Below are positions 5,303-5,798 of a DNA stretch of 5,798 nucleotides, piece after piece. The notes under the pieces were generated by a model. That model was not told the origin of the DNA. It ran no database searches and saw nothing but the letters and a program-made list of their open reading frames with translations. Position numbers and translations under genes: made by a program. The DNA comes from an uncultured Eubacteriales bacterium (GTDB lineage: Bacteria > Bacillota > Clostridia > Monoglobales > Monoglobaceae): the NCBI GenBank assembly GCA_900542675.1, contig UQOT01000103.1, forward strand, positions 1 through 5,798, read 5' to 3'. Numbering within the stretch: the stretch's first letter is position 1; each line of letters starts with the position of its first letter.

Positions 5303-5797
5303 TTACTCTCTTATCTGGCCTGAGCCTTCGATAATGTATTTGGTGGATGTGAGCTCCGCAAGTCCCATAGGACCGCGGGCGTGAGTCTTTTGTGTGCTGA
5401 TGCCTATTTCTGCGCCGAACCCAAACTCAAATCCGTCTGTAAATCTTGTTGAGGCGTTTACATAAACAGCCGCCGCGTCAACCCTATCTAAAAACATTTG
5501 GGCGTTTGAATAATTATCGGTAATGATTGCCTCGCTGTGACCGCTGTTATATTTATTTATATGTTCTATTGCCTCATCAACACTGTCAACAATCTTAACG
5601 CCAATCTTCATATCAAGGTATTCTGTACCCCAATCTTCTTCCGATGCCAAAACCGCATTCGGGTATATTGAACATACTTTGGCATCGCCAACAATTTCAA
5701 CGTCCTTATCAGCCAAAGCTTTAAGCATTACCGGCAAAAATTCGTTTGCAACAGCTGAATGTACAATTAACTTTTCTTCTGCATTACAAACCGAAGG
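5303..5797 (-). CDS. proA: Glutamate-5-semialdehyde dehydrogenase (gamma-glutamyl phosphate reductase), C-terminal part
   Basis: The frame is open from the window edge (first whole codon at 5797) to TAA at 5303-5305, about 164 of the usual 410-420 residues; the N-terminal part lies outside. The enzyme reduces gamma-glutamyl phosphate with NADPH to glutamate-5-semialdehyde, the second step of proline synthesis, in the cytoplasm. The segment begins PSVCNAEEKLIVH, in which Cys (codon 5788-5786) is the catalytic thiol of the family. It continues with YNSGHSEAIIT and ends with the family signature AEIGISTQKTHARGPMGLAELTSTKYI and GQIRE. A TTG at 5737 that could be taken as a start is an internal Leu, since homology continues upstream. 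proB is often adjacent but is not in view. Nothing suggests that it is damaged. Confidence 0.96.
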   Translation of the reverse strand, partial: PSVCNAEEKLIVHSAVANEFLPVMLKALADKDVEIVGDAKVCSIYPNAVLASEEDWGTEYLDMKIGVKIVDSVDEAIEHINKYNSGHSEAIITDNYSNAQMFLDRVDAAAVYVNASTRFTDGFEFGFGAEIGISTQKTHARGPMGLAELTSTKYIIEGSGQIRE

Positions 5798-5798
5798 A

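Noticed and set aside
5735..5737. TTG at 5737 as a start for a short proA-like protein
   Set aside because: Homology to ProA, including the catalytic Cys region, continues upstream to the window edge; the codon is an internal Leu.

Overview
All genes that can be supported are on the minus strand, so the window reads right to left. The genes, the SigA-type promoters, the AGGAGG-type ribosome binding sites and the moderate-to-low GC content point to an anaerobic Firmicute of class Clostridia. An S-layer-homology (SLH) surface protein, a BlaI/BlaR1-type pair and a TrpX-like lipoprotein all fit this, as do intergenic hairpin repeats of a kind common in gut Clostridia. I cannot name a genus from sequence alone.

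Layout from right to left. (1) 5303-5797 is the C-terminal part of proA (glutamate-5-semialdehyde dehydrogenase, proline biosynthesis), cut by the window edge just upstream of its catalytic Cys. (2) 4978-5302 is non-coding. It holds a cluster of short hairpins resembling a dispersed repeat (5147-5284), a 13-bp hairpin that can terminate proA (5083-5114), and the blaI promoter with two palindromic operators (5000-5050). (3) 4624-4977 is a BlaI/MecI-family repressor, and 2924-4621 is a BlaR1-like M56 membrane metalloprotease. They are 2 nt apart, and the protease's ribosome binding site lies inside the last codons of the repressor. (4) 73 nt after the protease, at 1178-2851, is a secreted protein with three SLH repeats and an unrecognised N-terminal domain, ending at a hairpin terminator. 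An A/T-rich array of three half-sites sits across the protease stop codon. (5) 1-963 is a lipoprotein of the TrpX-like ABC substrate-binding family, cut at its C-terminus. It has a consensus promoter and a 5' leader containing seven NAG triplets at exact 5-nt spacing, followed by an intrinsic terminator upstream of the start codon.

How they may work together. The BlaI/BlaR1 pair looks like an autoregulated signalling module: the membrane protease senses something outside the cell and leads to loss of the repressor. There is no beta-lactamase gene in the window, and the protease lacks the penicillin-binding sensor domain. Instead it carries a long acidic Ser/Asp/Glu-rich linker and a small Cys-containing terminal domain. 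The adjacent SLH protein is a candidate output or partner at the cell surface (inference).

The two most interesting signals are the NAG-triplet attenuator-like leader of the TrpX-like gene, which resembles TRAP-type RNA recognition, and the BlaRI-like module with a non-beta-lactam sensor linked to a surface protein.
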